This document shows, one piece after another, positions 10,101-25,100 of a DNA stretch of 64,000 nucleotides. The notes beneath the pieces were generated by a model. That model ran no database searches. It had not been told where the DNA came from and was given only the letters and a program-made list of their open reading frames with translations. Source of the stretch: Dirofilaria immitis (lineage: Eukaryota; Nematoda; Chromadorea; Rhabditida; Onchocercidae); contig JAKNDB010000098.1 of NCBI GenBank assembly GCA_024305405.1, positions 3,529,501 to 3,593,500 of the forward strand, written 5' to 3'. Every line of letters begins with the position of its first letter. Positions within the stretch are counted from its first letter, which is position 1. The position numbers and the translations under genes are program-made.

Positions 10101-13100
10101 TGTTGATAGATAGTACAATGCTGATGGTATACCAAAATCATTAATCGGTGCTATTACAAAGCCAGCTATAAAAGAAGAATAACTTTCTTTATTTAATAAA
10201 GATATTTTATCAATTTTCTTCCAATTCAAAATTAATTCATTCTCGTCCTATTTAATATCAATTCAATTTTCCTTAATCTCTTCCTCTTCATCATTCTCCA
10301 CACCTTTTATCCTATAATGATAGTGGAAGGAATATTCAAATATTTTGAATAGCGATTATTATAAAATCTATTCAAATCAGGTTAATCAGGGCTGTTGCAT
10401 ATTTGCTAAATAGTTTAAATAATATGACAAAAGATATATGATGAGACTGAGAAGATATTTTAAGAGCAGATAAGATAGATATATATATAATGATTGTTGT
10501 CGTTGTTCAATTCCTCAGAATTAGACTGTCACTTAATTTTTCTCGATCAATACTATCATTTAATTCTTCAAAATAAGCATTTAATCCTTCAGAAGAGACT
10601 GTCATTTAATTCATCAAAACGACATTTTCGTTTAATTCTTCAGAATAAGATTATCGTTTAATTTTTTTCCTGGAAGACTGTTCATTTAATCCTACTAAAT
10701 AAGACTATCGTTTAATCTCGATCAATAGCTAGTTGGTCTGGAAAGTCTATTATAAAAAAAAATTAATTCTTTTATATAGTAGTAATAGTAGTAGTAGTAG
10801 TAAAATGATCGACACAAAGATATATTTGAATTGTTCATATAAGTATATTTTTAAAAAATTACGAAATTTCTTCTCGAAATTTATTTATTTTATTTTTTTC
10901 TGGTGTCAGGAAGATTATTTTGGAAAATTTTTCAACAATACAATAATTATTTGAATTTTTATGAAATCAAAAAATAGATAAGATGAAAGAATTGTAAATG
11001 GTAATTAGAATAAATAATTTATGCATAAAAATTAATTTCAAACATGAAACATACAATAATCGGGAAATCTTTGAAGGCACATTTTAGCGATATGTATTGG
11101 TGGCTTAAGTATCCTTAATCGATCACAACGTTTATTAGAAGCTTTACATATTAGAAAGAGATCGGTGAATAATATGCAATGTGCATCAACCTGAAATAAA
11201 TACATGCTATTTTTATATTAAAAAACAGAAAAAAACTTATTACTTTATATATTAAATAATAAAAAAAAAAGAATTCTCAATTTAATTAACAACCTTTGTT
11301 CCCTGTTTACCATCTTTCATCTTTAAATCAGCACGCAAATAAACACGACGAAATTGTGGCTGTCCCACAAAATATGGCATCGGATCGGCCAAACGAATAT
11401 AGCATTTTATTGGAAATAACTGAAATTAAAAAAATTCTATTTCGATTAATTCAAAACTAAATATTTATTGAAAAATGTCAAAAATAATAGAAATACTAAT
11501 TATAATAAATGAAGAATTATAATAAATAAATCGATAAATCGTTTTGCTATTTTAAATATAAAATAATTCTAAATTTTATCAATATTTTAATGATAATTAA
11601 TAATCTTGATTTCCATAAATAAATATATTTACAACATAGAGTGATAATATAGAATAATAAATATCGGATTTTGAAAATAAAAGATTGAAAGAAAGTTGCT
11701 AATGCCATACGTTATGATTTCAATAAAGAATGGGAAAAAACTATATTTGAATAAAATTAAATTATTTCAGTACCTTTTCAAATTCCTCACAATCAACAGC
11801 TTCATAACTTTCAATCGATCTCGATAATTCATTAAGCTTATTTTGTAAATCACTATTATTTAAAGTTTCTTCAACATTTCGTGTTGCTTTTTCAATTCGT
11901 ACTATCATATCCTAAACGTTAACATTACAATTATTAAAATAATATGATAAGTAATATTAGAACAATATTGAAGCAATACGATAAGCGCTATTAAGATAGT
12001 ATTAAATTTAGAATGTTTAGTTTACACATTGCTTATAAAATTAATTTCAATGCATTTCTTTATTTATCAATTTTTTCTTCCTTTTTGCGTAAGATAAAGA
12101 ATAATAAAAGCAATTTATCATCCATTTTTAAATGAAAAATTAAATGGAAAAATTATAAAACACAAAGCCTAACAATAATTAATACTAATTGATCAAGTAC
12201 AGCCTATTGATAATTAAACAAAGCCTAGTGAGAATGTTATTGGATTAAATAATAGCTAATAATTAAATTTAAATCAATAAAATTACCTGAATAATATCCC
12301 GTTCTGTATCATCAATAGTATGCTTAAGAACTGCTTTCAGAAGTAAGCTATATCTCGTAAGACGTTGCATTGGATTTGTCAGAGCATCCAATAAACGTTG
12401 TCGTCTCATCGTATCTTGTGATTCTGCCCACTAAAATAAACTTTCAGACGTAATTAATTCATTAATTAGCAAAACAAAAATGCCGTAAAATCAGAAATTT
12501 TAACAAATTATAGTCAAATAAATTTATAATTGTATAATTTTCATAGAAATTAAAAACTGAAATTGAAATTTTCAAAAAAATTAAAAAAAAAATTTTTCGA
12601 AAAAAATTAAAAAAATTAGCAAAAATAAAAAAATGATTAAAATTGAAATTTTCATAGAAATTAAAAAATTGAAATTGAAAAAAATTGAAATTTAAATTAA
12701 AAACTCCTAGGAATTTATAAATTTCCAAGAAATACTGAAAAAATTAATAAATTTGAGACATTATAAGTTTTTACGGGTTTTTGATATACAATGTTTTTTG
12801 TTTTGTATCGGCTATGTTTTTTAATTTCGAAATTCATTTGTTAAATTCCCTAAAAGATTTTCTGATTTTTTATTTTGCCATTCCCAAATTTTTCAATCAT
12901 AAAAATATGTCTGAAAAGATATAAATAAATGTATTTAATGTTTTTATCATATATTGTACTAATTATTTCTTTTTCAAATTAAAAATCGATCAATTTAAAA
13001 TTGAAATAATAACGATAATAATTTATTTACCGTAACAAATTCACGAAATAGTTCATTTTCTTTTTGACATTTCTGTACATAGCCATGACAATCAGTATGT

Positions 13101-16100
13101 CCATAAATAAAAGTTGTATAACAAGGCCACCATTCATCAATTCGTTCAAAACCAGATTTTAAGATTGTTGGATTCAAAGGAGTACCATCATTTCTAATGA
13201 AAAAAAAATAGAGGAAAAAATAATAATGCTTATATTGTCATCAATATTTTATTATATATTATGGAATAAATAAAAAAATTTCTTTTTTACGGTCAAAAAA
13301 ATAAATTGCAGGGTTATTAAAATTTCCAACAATTAATCCTTTTTCGATGACGATAAAAACGTTTAATAATTGAGATTTCAAAGAGCAAACAAAAAAGGAA
13401 AAATGAAAAAACTACCTGGAAGTTTCAAGCATTTGCAGTACGGCTTTTTCCAAAATTTTGAATTATGAACATAAAGTTCAGGATAATTTAGGAATACGCG
13501 ACGTGGATCAATATCACGCATATAACCTACTTCTTGCATTTTTAAAAAGCATTGGCAAAGTTCGTTCATTTGTTTTAGTAGCTAGAAAAAATAATAATTA
13601 TAAAATTTTTAATTTAAATTTTTATAAAATTCCAAAAAAATTCTCAAGACAAAAGAATTTTTATATATAATTAGTTCTCTCTTTTTATATGGATAGTTAA
13701 AAATATTGAACTTAATTATGTTTATTAGTTTACAAATTTAAAATTTAATTTTGCTTTCATTAATTTTTAAAAATTTGCTACTATTCGTATAAAAAATTTA
13801 TAACAAATAATTTTTCAATCCATTTATTATCAAATTAAATTTCAAAATTATTTCGAAACTTTTTCTTTTTCTCAAAATTATCCTATCACATTTTGTAATC
13901 AATCTTTTAAAAACTCCAATGTTCAGGAAATTTTTTTATTTTTAATTTTAGAAAACGAAAAAAGCAAGATTAATATTGAAAAGTTTGTTTCACCCCAAAT
14001 ATCGATGTTCTGTTGTGACAAATTCCCAAATAGCTTCTTGCTGCTCATATGCATGTTTGTCTAATTCATCCTAAAATATCGATAGAGTTTAAAGTAATTT
14101 AAATAATTAATTTATTTAAATTTCCTAATTGGACAAAAAAAGTTTACGAAAATTTGGAGAAAATATTTTGTTTGATCGAATCGATTATATTTTGAGAAAT
14201 TTCTTGATCTTGATTAAAATGTTGATGGAAGCGCAAATATCTTTTCAATTTTTTTCTTTAATTTAAACAAAACAACCTATTATGCAATATATATTATAAA
14301 AATATATATATATATGTTTGAAATTTATAATACTTTTGCAAAATTCCCCACTGACTTAACTGAAATGTCAAAGAAATCTTTGGAATAAAATTTTTGCTGT
14401 TCAGACGACAATTCTGGTGATAAATTCTCGTCTATAAAATTTGTCATCTATATAAAAATAACATTAATTCAGCGTGATATATGTATCACTCGTATACGAC
14501 GATAAACTTTATACTGAATAATAACTTATTGTATCATCATAATAAAAACTAAGCAAAATTTTACATTTCTAAATAAACTTACGCTATTATGAACAATATT
14601 TGTCCAATGAGGCTCAAGTTCGAGCATTGGTACTGCCTTCTGTATCTCATCTTTCAACAATGTTAAACGTGCAAGCATATCGGCTTTATCCTACAAATAT
14701 ACTTAAATGTTTAATACAAATTTTTGATAATAATTCAAAAATACAGATTTAATTTTACAATAAATAAAAAAAAAAGAAAATGCTATAATTTACTTTGCCA
14801 AAAAATAAACTTCGTCGACCAGTAGCAGCTATATTGCGTAAACGTTTAGTACCACTACCACTACTATCGTCTTGTGAAATAAACGAGGTTAAATCCTCTG
14901 AACATGATGGTTCATCTAATGCTATGCTAAAACAATAAATCAATTGATAAAAAATTGAAACTTGAAAATGAAAATGACAAAAAGTTTTAAACGTTCAAAA
15001 ACCGGAGAAAAAATCAAATGCTGATAAAATTAAGTGGAAAACAAAAACAAAAAAAACCATATATAGTTAAGTGGAAAACAAAAATATTTTAAAATTAAAA
15101 AATACAAAAAAGTTTAATTTTGAATTATAAAAATTCATATGCAAACATATATTTAATCGAAAAACGAAAAAGAGATACATTATGTATAACATATATATAT
15201 GTGTATGAATATATCAATAATAAAATATTTAATGCTTTTTAAAATGTATTCGTAAAATTTTTGAAATTAAAAAAATTTTATATTTTGCTAAAAATTTATA
15301 TGATTATAAAATTTTCAATTGTTAAATATAAATATCAAATGAGAAAAATTAATTTCTTTTTTTTAAACAAAATAATCATAAGGTTTGCCGATAATTTCAT
15401 GAATTTAATTTACAATTTTCTCATTATAAAACATCGATAAGGAAAATTATCAATTATAAGATTTATCGAAGATTTCTCGACTAAAGCAATTTCACAATGA
15501 AATCATAAAAATTTTGTAGTTCATTATATAGGCGGATTAAAAATTTTTATGATGTCATATTTGCAAATCAAATCGCTTTTAAATGCTCTAAATAATTTCC
15601 AAAATTGGCCTCTTTCTAAAATATCCTATCTTTCTTCCCTCCCACATTCAAAAATTTATTCTGTACAAAAATTATGAACGATTAATTTATTAATTTTGTA
15701 AAACTATTTAAATTTTTAAAGATATTTTTAGGAGAAAAAGGAAGAGAGAGAAAAATAAAGGGCAAAAATGTTTAATATTTATTTAGCTATATTTTAGAAA
15801 ATACATCTTAAAGATAGATTTAATAAATATCTTATACATTAGAAATCTAATCATTCATATGCAATGTACTTAATCTGCTGTAAGTGAAATGACCTTGGAT
15901 CATTGGAATGAAATGATTGTAAAATGTTGAAAGATTATATATATCTTTATGACCGATTTGTATCAAAATTCTATCCACGATCATCAGCCATAAATAAATA
16001 TAGTACTATTCGAGAACGAAAGAAAAGTTTGATAAATATTTTAAACAAAAATAGAAAAAAAAGAAAAAGGAAAAAAATTGCTTGTGTTTCATTTCTCTCT

Positions 16101-19100
16101 CTTTTAAGCAGAAAAGAAATAAAGTTTCTTTTCTTTTTCTAAAACTTTAACCATTTTTATCATTTTAGCACTCAACAAATCTCAATTCCATAAATAATTT
16201 ATCAATGCCTAAACTTGAATGACACTCTCAGAAAATTTTCAAAATTAGCAATTTCTTTTAAGGAAACAAAAACAATTGATAGATTTTTCTTTTTTTTTTT
16301 AAACTACGATTGATAAATTGATCGTCTCGAGATTCTCAGCCTGGAAATGATGAATTTTCTCGAGATTTTTAGACTAAGATCAACAAGCAGTTTTCAATAG
16401 ATTCTTAGAATAATAACGATAAATCGTTTTCACGAGATCTTCAGACTACGATTGATGAATTGATGTTTTCGAGATTGTTAAATTAAAATCAATAAATGAT
16501 TTTCTTAAAATTTTCAGAATAAAATCAATGAAAGATTTTCTCGAAATTATTAGACTAAGATTAGTAAGAATTTCTCATTCAAGAAAATAAATTAATAGAT
16601 GAAGGACTCGGAAAATAGTTTGTATTATTAAAAGATGTAAGCTAAACTGCACCTTTCTGGAGAACGAGAAGGTATAGGTGTAAAAGCAAAACCAAAAGAT
16701 ATTTTGTTACTTACGAAATTTTCCCGATGAGAATTATTCAATTCCGTGTGAAATAAACATCCTATAGGAAAATGAAACTTTTCTTTCTTGGCAATCAATT
16801 GTTATTGAGCAAACAAAAATTGATAAAAGTGAGATTTCTTTTATTTTCAATATTTCTAGTAAAAGATTTCGTAATTTCATTTATCTAATCAATAATCGAT
16901 GATTTATTTTCTTTTATCAGGTATATTTAGCTAATTCTAATAAGTCATGGTACAAAATAATTAAATTTATCTTCTAAAAAAACCTATTTATTAATTAGGA
17001 TTTACTGTTTACAAATAGTAAATGTTGATATTTATTAAAATTTCAATTTTTATCTAAACTTTTAAGAATTCATTAATTAATTAGATTTGATAATTTAAAA
17101 TTTATTGATTAGATTTTTTGCTTAAAAATAAAAATAAAATTTCACATTTTTTCTTTTACTTTAAACAAGAGAGTAAGAATTATTTTGAAGGATAGTATTT
17201 GATTAGTTGCTGAATTCGTTAAAATGGCATTATTTTATGCAAAATCAAAGATTATATTTCTTGCAATTTTAATTCCTAAAAATGTATCAATTCATAAAAA
17301 TGTTTTCTTTCTTTTTCTTCTCACATTCAAACACAATTGTTTAATCGAAAAAGCTAAGATAAAAATTGTAAATTTGATATTACTTTTGTCAACAATAAAT
17401 GTAATACAAATGAATATGCAAAGCAAGCAAATCTTATAAAAATAAAATTTATTTATCATAAAAAAGCCGATATAAGAAGAAAAATCAATCAACAAATTGA
17501 CTGATCTATAGTTTTGTAGAAAAAAAGAAAGAAAAAAATTTTAAAAAATAAAACCAGTAATTTGATACCAAAAGAAACTAGTAATTTGGTATTTAGAAAA
17601 GAAGAAATGTTCTACTGAAATTTTATTGAATATATATGTTTTAAATTTTTTCAAATTTTATTCTCTATATTTTTCAATTTTTTCTTTTTTGCAAAAAATC
17701 AAATAAATTTTGGAACATTTTTTCGATAAACAATGGATACTTTTATAATATCGTATAATAATTTTTTGATAAAAGAAACTATTCGACAATTTATGATATT
17801 AACATATTTGTAGTAAAAAAAAGAAAAACAGGTGAGAAAGTGGACATTTAGCTTTTTGTTTTTTTTCAAAGCTTTATTTCTTAACATTTTTAAGGATATA
17901 GAATTTAAATTTTTTTTAATAGCTTAGTGCAATTTTAATACTTTACTGCAATTACTGCAGATTATTTATTGGAATTGAATTTAATAACTTAATTATCATA
18001 TATCAAAAAAGATTCAAATTTTTCGACATATTTTAAAGTTATACAAATTTTGGCCTTATGCAATATTTCCATAAAATTTCTCAAAGATTTTTAATTATCA
18101 TAGATTGATAGAAAGAAAATGGACTTTCCCTGTATAATTGAGAATTTATGCAAATTTTTGATTATATTAAATAGCTTATTTAAATTATCAAACACGAAAT
18201 CAAAAAAATTCAAATTTTGTTATATATTTTATGAATTATGCAAATTTCTAATTTTCGAAATAATTAATTTATCTATTATTTATTACAAGATTCAATATCA
18301 AAAGATAAGAAAAAGAAGGGGCATACTTGAGTAGTATTGATTGACTTGTTGGTGAATTTTTTCGAGATTTTGGCTCATAATCTTGGCAACCACTTCCCGA
18401 ATGTGACAATGATGAATTATTGCCTCGACTTCGTGAAAGCTAAAAAAGTATTATATTATATTAAATGTTACTTTATCATTATTTTTCATTGCTATAATTT
18501 ATTATTCTCGAACGACTAATTGCCATGATAGAAAAAAAAAAAGGAAATCAAAATTAACAAAATATTTTTCATTCATAATTTTTCTTTTTTAGACAAAAAT
18601 TAAATCATTTTTTTGAAGCGTAGATTATAAATGAAATTATTAAAAATTAAATTCATTAAATTATTGTTAAGTAGTAGAAAAGGTAAGAATTATTTTTGTA
18701 AATGAAATTTGTAAAATTTAAAATGTTCGAATAAAATAAAATAAAAAGAGAGAAAACATATAAATCATTTTTAACCGAACAACTGCCATATGTATTACAA
18801 GAAACAGAATATCGAAAAAGGAAATTTTTTTAATTGTAACAGACTAGAGAAAAACACAATTTATTGTTTGAGTGGGAAAGTCTTAAATCTAAAAAAGATC
18901 TTTACTAAAAGTATCCTTTTATTTGTGTCGAGAATGTAGTTATTAAGAACATTCTCTTCTTTTTATCCATATCGAGAATGTGTTCGCTAAATGTGTTCTC
19001 TTTATCCATGCTGAGAATATATAAATTCCAATTATATTATAATTAAACAATAATTATAAGATTAAATTAATCCGAATTAAACAATGACCAGATTGTTAAA

Positions 19101-22100
19101 ATATTCGACATCTGGCAGGATTATTGGTGTATTTGTTATAGTATATTTAACTCGAGCTTAATGAGTTTCATTATAAAATTTAATTAAAAGACAACGATAA
19201 ATATTTAATTTAAAAAAACGAAAGAATGAATTAAAAGAATAATTGCGGCAAATGAAACAATTGCTGAAAGTTTCCCTAATATTTTTAGCTAAAATTAATG
19301 TAGGATTAAATGTGATAAACAAATATTTGGCAATTTTCCATAAGCAGAAATGTATATTTTATAATGCATAATGAATTATTTAAAGTTTTAAAGCATCTAT
19401 TTACAAAATAACTACCATATACTTCGACGAAATATCTCAGCATAAATTATAATGAGATCTAATAAATAATAACTCAAATTAGCAATTAATCATTAATTGG
19501 TACAACTCTTTTGCAATTTATCTTTTCACTCTCAAATTTATCAAAAATTCTCAAAAAAAATCGCTAAAATTGATATTAGGTTTAGCTATAGTTTTTCAAT
19601 GCATTTTTATCATTTCAAAAATGCGAAATGCATTTCCAAATAAGACTGGCAGATTTTAACAAATTGAATTTGAAATTAACTTCTAGCTTTCTTCTACAAT
19701 AAATTCTTTATGAGATAATTTGGGAGTAAGAAAATTAAACTGTCGTAAAATAAAAATGTTTTAACTTTAGTGAAACAGATAAATAACCGATCAATATGGA
19801 AGTGAAAATACTTTAATTTCTAAATTCATTTTTTGTATCAATAGAACTATCATCTTTTCAATTCGTTATAAATTATAAAATCAACAATTATAATTAAATG
19901 GAATGATTTGTAAAATGGAAGAAAAAAGTTCATTTCACCCTTTTTTTTGATCAAATTTCTGTTCCATTTGAAAAAGTTCATTAATACAAAAATTTAATAT
20001 TTGTGATTTTAATCGTTTAAAATTTTCAAAATTTTTTTAAGCCAAAAATAAATTTGCTTGCTAATTGATTGATTTATTTCGATTGAATATTTTGATAATA
20101 ATATTTTACTATTTCGATTTATTTAAAATTAAATATTTTTAAAAATAATAATTTCTCATAATTATATTTACAATATTATTTGAAAAGAAAAAGATGGCTG
20201 TTAATAAAAATTATTCTTAAAAAAATATGCACAAGAAACTTTCTTCAATATTTCCTAACAACTATATATATAATTTGAATTTTTAATAAAATAAAAAAAT
20301 TTCAATTAAACAAATGAATTTTGCATTACGTGAAAGCCTCTCTTACTATAGTGAAAGATTATAATGTAAGATAAAAAATGCACAAAATTCATTTAATTCG
20401 AACTTAATTATTTAACACAAGAAAAAAGCCAGCAATTTAAATAATATTCATAAAAGTACTTAACATAAACCGAACAAAAAAAATTTTAAGAAAAAGTATA
20501 ATTTTAAAATATTTGCCAAAAATTATTTTAAAAAATTTCAATGAAATTTGCAATAAATAAATATATTGGAAAATTTTGAGGACTTTCAATTTCAAAAATC
20601 AATTCTGAATAATATACCGCAAAATGAAATGTACAAAATTTACATTTTAGCATAATTATTTACCTAGAAATAAATCACCGATTAAAATACTCTTAAAAAA
20701 GCTATTAAATGGTTGAATTTTTTCATGAATATAATCTTTCAAAAGAAAAAAAAAGACAAATTATACATGAAAAAAATCAGAAAGGAAGTTCGAACTATTG
20801 CAACAGAGAATTGGGGTGGAGATTTAGAGTTTTAAAATATATTATGGATTGACTCAAAAAAAAAAACAAATTATGAGAAAATGATAAGAGAGAAGATCGA
20901 GATTTGATTATCAAGAATAAAAATTTTCGATAAAGATTTAATGTTTTGTAATATATTTATCGATCGAGAGAATGCCTACCAAAATTAATGCTTTCTTGGC
21001 AGAGTCGATGAATGAAATTTTCATCATTTTTAGTGGGATTCTATCTCGTATAAGCTTTTTTTTCCTTAAAATAAGTGTAAATTAATCATTCAACTAATTT
21101 TAACTAATCATTTCTGCAATTATTTATCCAAAACTATATCCCAATAAGCAGAAAAAAAAACAAATTAAAAACAAGAAAAACGAAATAAAATCCCACTAAA
21201 ATAACGCTGAAGTGGAGGAAGCAAAATGATAATGAAAGATGATAATATTATATTGAAAATTAAAAGGATTTTTAAAACTAGAAAATATTGATTAAATAAA
21301 TGCAAATTTATGCAATCAATTCAGTCTGTCAATTTTTTATCGAAATTTTTCTTTTTGTTCGAAAAATTTGAATAAATTTATATATTTATTTGCAATTTAT
21401 TTGCAAATAATTTGAATTTAAAGCAAAAAGTAGTAATTAAAAAATTATCGAAATATAATTTGCAAATTGAAATTTATCATTCCTAATTTTTCAAAAATTC
21501 CTTCTTTTTTGAAATATCGACGAAATTTATATTTATTATTCTTACGTATGTTTGGCAAACAATAAAAATGATTGGTAATTTTATGGGGATGTTTAATTTT
21601 TTCCAAAAAGAAAAAAAGAAAAATAATATACGATGTACTACTTAGATAATCAATCTCGTTCACCCATCTTAAACATCCATACCAAAATAAGAATTCGAGA
21701 AAATAATTTGTTACAATCAAAATTTATTAGGGAAATGAAATTTGTTAATTGAAAGGAAGAAAATGAATGTTTTATGTAAGAATTTTTCAATAAAAAAATT
21801 TTGAATATTTAAGTAATACGTAGGCACTGGAAATACTTGAATTTAAAAGATATTTTAAAAACTTTCAGTTTGAAAAATTAAAAGAAAAAACTGCACATAT
21901 TCCTCTTTCATTATTTTTCTTCTTTTCAAATCTTTTCACAAAATTTCTCACTTATCACTAATTGATGATATAATGAAAGAAATCGATTTTATATTTTTTA
22001 TGATCTCTCGCATTTCCCAATTATTTTTAGTTAGAATTAATGAATGAAAATGATAATGAGATGAATGAAATTTCAGCCTAAATATCGAATGAATTCAAAA

Positions 22101-25100
22101 TCTAGAGACCAGGATATCTAGAAATCGAGATTTAAATCAAAATATCCGAAACGTTAAAGCTGGAAAAATGAATTCGAAGTCTAGAATAGCTTGAATGTTA
22201 AAGTAACAGTTAGATGAGTTAGAAACCCGGGTCGAGCATTCGAAATTAAAGATATTTGAACGGATTCGAAATTCAGACGAAAATATTTGAGATGTTAAAG
22301 ACAAATATTTGAAAGTTTAAAACTAGCCAGATGAATTCGAAATCTCGATCGGATGTATTTCAAATCCTAAAACTATTCATATCATTTGCCATATCTATCT
22401 TTTGCATATACCCTTTGCCCTTATTTCATGTATTTATGTTACTTATATTTATTTGATTAAAGAAAAAAGATAACCAATTCTTAACAGTGACCATAACAAA
22501 TGAAAATTCGAGAAGGTAAAATGTCTGACAACTTCTACCAGAAAGTAATTAAATTTCATCATGAAATAACCATTCTAGAGCGCTTTTAACAACGTATCTG
22601 ATAAAGATATTTTTCAAGAAGTTTAGTTAAACTGATAATTAATAACATATTATTAAAATTGAATCATATGTCTAAAATCTACTCAATATTTATACATTTA
22701 TGGGCTATGAAAAAATGTATGACAGATATTACCTTATAGAGATAATAAATTTTTATCAAAGAAAGAATTTTTTTATTCAATTTATTTTAATTTAATCCAT
22801 TTCCATTTCATAATTGTTTTGCTTTTAATAAAATTTATTATTTACCTTATTTCAAACAAAAATAAATCTTTATTGAAAATAATTTTGAATGAAAAGGATT
22901 ATTCATTAAATTTTCTGATCAACACCACTCACTTTTTAATTTTAAGCTTTCAAATATACTAAAACAACTAATTTGCAAAATGAACATTTGAAATAGTTTT
23001 AATGAAAAAATACGATATAACATTTTGACAATATGTATATACAACAACAGATAACAAAAGCAAATTAATTGAAAAACAAAAGCATTAAACAAAAAAAAAT
23101 TTCCTTCCAAATAAATTTTTCAAATGAATTTTAGGGAAGAAAAAGTTTTTCCTCTTTTTTCTTTTTTAAAATAATAATAAATTACTGAATTCGTAAATTG
23201 CAAAAAAATAAAAACAAAAGATAAAAAGAAACGAAAAAGAAAAAAAAGTGTTAGAAGATCGATGAAAATTGTACTCTTAAAAGCATTTATTTCATGCAAT
23301 ATTAAATCGAAAAAACTTTTACAGCAATCAGTTAGTTCCACTATTATTGCCAATATATTACAGTAATAGTAATATATTACTGCATATTAATCACAGTAGC
23401 AATCGTGAAAAGATTAGAAAAAAATTCGTTCACTGATCATAGCTCTTCAAGTTCTATTATCCGAACTGTAGTCTTAAAATATAATAGCAGAGAATTCACC
23501 AAGAAATAATAATATAGTATTAATGATAATATTTTTACCTTTATCCATGTTCCTTTTTTAAAGTATCTTTGTTATTGTGTTGAAAAAAATCCTCAATAAT
23601 TCCTCACCGATTCGCGGATTATTTTAGTCACGTTAAAAAAGAAATCAAAATTACTAGAACTTAATTCTAGTATAGATTGTAGCATATTCACATTTAATTG
23701 CATTAGTAAAAATATTTTTCGTGATATTTAGGTATATAAATAATAGGTATTCTTTTGAAATCGACATATGAAAAATGAAGAATTATTTTATGAATTTAAA
23801 ATTATTAAATTAATTTCTTTTACCCTCAAAATTGCTCTTATCATGCTATCTGCAGTTTATCATAATTTGACGATCCTAGTGATTGCAATAGCCTAAGTTT
23901 TTTAATGAAACAATCAATTGTTAAGATTTTCTAAAACCCTTTTTCAAGTTCACAATTTCAAATACGATTTTAAATTTCCTATTTTCTTCCAACAATACAT
24001 CGCGATGATACACTTTCATTCATTCAATCAAAATTTATTATTTAAGTTTATTCACTTGAAATTTTCTTCGTTGTAACTAATAAGCTTAAATTTTGAAAAT
24101 AATGCAAATTTCTGACAATGATATGATATAATATAATATAACGTTAATGAAACAAAACTGCAAAAAACTAATCCGAAATGCATTGTATTTAATAACCTAT
24201 TGAATTAATAAGAATTAAACATAGGCAATAACAGATAACAAATTGGTTATTAAGGTAGTAGCAATAAATGTAATTGTCATCGTGAATTATTATTTCAAAT
24301 AAATTTCTGCAAATGTGATACATGATATACGATATAGGCTATATAACATTATATCACATAAAAAGGAGTTAGTAATGTCTCTCTATTTATATTACTCCAA
24401 AAATTTCATTTGGTAGTAAGGAAATTGAAAAATTTTTATCTACTGAGAAAATCATCTGACATTTTCTATCTTTTCAAAAAACTTCTCAAAATTATATTTA
24501 GCAGAAAAAGAAAAACTGATGGTTAATCAAAAATTCTCGACTTCATCCAATTCCAAGATATGTCCAAAATAATTGGTATATCAAGCAAATTATTGAATAT
24601 TATATTTTTCAGAAAAATGTAGCATATAAATTAATAAAATTGTTTTATTCATTTTCTTTCTTAAATATCAATTAAAGTTAATCGTACGAAATGGATTTAA
24701 ATTCAATCTCTTGAGTAAGATTAAACAAAATTAATTGAAATAGAAAGATAGGCGAAATTAAAAAAAAGGAAATATCCGCAGAATTATATAAAAAAGAGAA
24801 TGAAATTATTTTATTACTTAATAATTGTTTTTTTTTCGTTATATAAATTTTATTTTAAGTAATGGAATAATTTTATTGCTTTAATTTACTAATTCGTAAT
24901 TTAAAAAGAAAAATTCATTTAAAAGAAAGGAACATAATGTCTTTATTAATTTTATTTAATTAAACAATTTTCTTTTCAAAATGAGTTTCTTTTGAAAGAA
25001 ATGAAGAAAAAAGTGAAATTTTTCGATAAATTTCTTTTTAACTTTTAATAATTTTCAAGCAAAAAGTAAAAATTTATGCAAATCAATTATTGATGTAAGA

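Larger units (their letters stand above)
7559..14793 (-). other. Short introns of the 3' half of the RhoGEF gene
   Basis: Introns here run from about 50 bp (7188-7236) to about 890 bp (10166-11054); 12431-13030 is 600 bp of poly-A/T-rich low complexity. Apart from a degenerate repeat at 10504-10728 and one hexamer direct repeat at 8374-8386 I see only AT-rich sequence. Confidence 0.7.

Noticed and set aside
18327..18439. Alternative open frame of this exon giving [16 protein letters not shown]
   Set aside because: It would meet TAG at the next exon join, while the Ser-rich frame joins both neighbours in phase.
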